Below are positions 62,989 through 64,000 of a stretch of DNA of 64,000 bases, piece after piece. Below the pieces are notes generated by a model that saw nothing but the letters and a program-made list of their open reading frames with translations, made no database searches and was not told the origin of the DNA. Origin of the DNA: DATNPX01 sp036702975 (lineage in GTDB: Bacteria; Cyanobacteriota; Vampirovibrionia; Obscuribacterales; Obscuribacteraceae); the NCBI GenBank assembly GCA_036702975.1, contig DATNPX010000043.1, positions 175,570 to 239,569 on the forward strand, given 5' to 3'. The translations under genes were made by a program, and so were the position numbers. Each line of letters opens with the position of its first letter. Position 1 is the stretch's first letter.

Positions 62989-64000
62989 CTATGGTCTGCC
63001 ACCAACCGAAGAGCCGCAGAGTGTCGTCGAGGGTGGTGTTATGTTCGACGCTGTAAACGAGCGCTATCTTCGCTTGTTCCATGCCGAGAACGTTTTGTTC
63101 AATCAGCTCTTTGATCGCGGACACCAGACCGACTGTGCGATCGTCAAGAAAACCTGCGTCTACGAGGACACGATTGAGACTTCTTTTTGATTGTATTGCC
63201 AGAGGTGTTGCAATCTCTATCTCCTTGCCACTCACAAGTCCACTCTCTATCAGGATTTGAGATATCTCCACGACTTTTTCTTCTTCGATGATATCGTCGA
63301 TATTTGTGAGCACATGCTCCATCTCCGCTTCATTTCTTGCGTGGCGCAGCTTGCGCATGATCATCAGTCCCTGTTCGAGGGTTAGCGAACCTTCTTCTAC
63401 CATCTGCACCATCTGGATAGTAGCGTCCATGCATAGCTGGGAGACGAACCCTATTTTTACGATATTTTCCAGCACGGGATGCTTGTCGACGAGTTCCAAT
63501 TCGCGAGCTGTTAAAAGCTGGTTTTCGGTAATAATGCCTGACAGAACGAGAACTTCTTTTAGACCAAATGGACGTTCTGGGAAGACAAAATTCGGCGTGT
63601 CTTCAAGGATGGCATCTTGTGCTGACAAACGTTTGAACCGTGCCAAACGTAAGGCGTGCGAACACTGCTCTTGGGATATGACACGGTCTCTCACATATTC
63701 CAGTAGAGTTACCGCGCATTCTAGTACATGCACTGATACCGCACCCATATCAACCAGCACCATTCCTAGTGGCAGATGTGTATTGAGCGTGTGATTGATC
63801 CCTTCTGCCAGCTGCTTTTGTGTAATTACATTGGTGGACGCAAGCAGATCGCCGATGACATTTTTTGCTTTCGCCTCTTGCCGTTGCACTGCGACCGGAT
63901 TCAGCTTCCGTATGGCCGCATCGACGTCCATGCCCTGACGAATTACCATCTCGAGGGCTTTTACGCCCGATTCGAGAGTGAGAGTTTTGTCGTTGATTTT
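62978..64000 (-). CDS. Helical-repeat protein (MshEN-like), cut by the window end
   Basis: At least 341 residues; the frame is open to base 64000, so the N-terminus is missing. The visible part is almost wholly alpha-helical repeats: LGMVLVDMGAVSVHVLECAV, LKEVLVLSGIITENQLLTAREL, ILIESGLVSGKEIEIATPL, NRVLVDAGFLDDRTVGL. This is the helix pattern of the GspE/MshE N-terminal domain, but no ATPase domain follows. Repeat style and closing motif match the protein at 2171. It lies 90-120 bases upstream of the two kinases on the same strand and may be co-transcribed with them as scaffold or sensor. Confidence 0.78.
   Translation of the reverse strand, partial: KINDKTLTLESGVKALEMVIRQGMDVDAAIRKLNPVAVQRQEAKAKNVIGDLLASTNVITQKQLAEGINHTLNTHLPLGMVLVDMGAVSVHVLECAVTLLEYVRDRVISQEQCSHALRLARFKRLSAQDAILEDTPNFVFPERPFGLKEVLVLSGIITENQLLTARELELVDKHPVLENIVKIGFVSQLCMDATIQMVQMVEEGSLTLEQGLMIMRKLRHARNEAEMEHVLTNIDDIIEEEKVVEISQILIESGLVSGKEIEIATPLAIQSKRSLNRVLVDAGFLDDRTVGLVSAIKELIEQNVLGMEQAKIALVYSVEHNTTLDDTLRLFGWWQTIAQP

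Overview
The window reads as chromosomal DNA of a diderm bacterium. It has a TolC-type outer-membrane protein, a lipoprotein efflux adaptor, many secreted proteins with signal peptides, and a dTDP-rhamnose pathway. The mix of FHA protein, membrane Ser/Thr kinases, SGNH-type surface proteins, ECF sigma factor and many lineage-specific secreted proteins fits the non-photosynthetic relatives of cyanobacteria (Melainabacteria/Vampirovibrionia, Obscuribacterales-like). That placement is an inference from gene content; no rRNA or marker alignment was possible. I recognised no tRNA, rRNA, CRISPR array, transposase or prophage.

Layout. 0.5-6.5 kb: zinc-ribbon protein, FHA protein, a helical-repeat protein, a YD-like repeat protein, a phosphohexomutase and an FtsB/DivIC-like division protein. 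6.7-16 kb: small secreted peptide, CPBP protease, GlpQ, a Q/Y-rich protein coupled to a TPR protein, NUDIX hydrolase, DeoR regulator divergent from a 5'-nucleotidase, and small membrane proteins. 15.3-22.3 kb (minus strand): an envelope quality-control block with a membrane-tethered double-thioredoxin protein, a small anchored protein, an FtsH-like protease carrying three tandem AAA+ modules, a secreted protein, and nearby a fasciclin protein and thioredoxin. 22.8-31.8 kb: histidine kinase, a membrane protein behind a run of 13 TTG codons, MurQ, dihydropyrimidinase, and dnaG-rpoD overlapping by 4 nt. 32-41 kb: two tandem SGNH-like proteins, S4-domain protein, efflux adaptor, response regulator, TolC. 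42-49.6 kb: ECF sigma factor followed by two paralogous genes of unknown function, APH-like kinase, secreted protein, alpha/beta hydrolase, a third SGNH protein. 50-59 kb: malic enzyme, and a polysaccharide block with rfbA, rfbB, rfbD, rfbC and glycosyltransferases. 59-64 kb: two membrane Ser/Thr kinases and a helical-repeat protein cut by the window end.

The most striking unexplained structures are two. (1) Eleven copies of a palindrome with core AACCGATATCGGTT occur only between genes, mostly 3' of a gene. At five of six loci they come as pairs. The outer arms change by compensating substitutions, so the pairing itself appears to be conserved. (2) The three-AAA+ FtsH-like protease, with all three Walker A/B motifs and the zinc site visible, sits in an operon with redox-fold proteins. 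Secondary leads are the sigma factor with its duplicated companion, the kinases with a duplicated membrane/PH-like module, and helical-repeat proteins placed next to both the FHA protein and the kinases.
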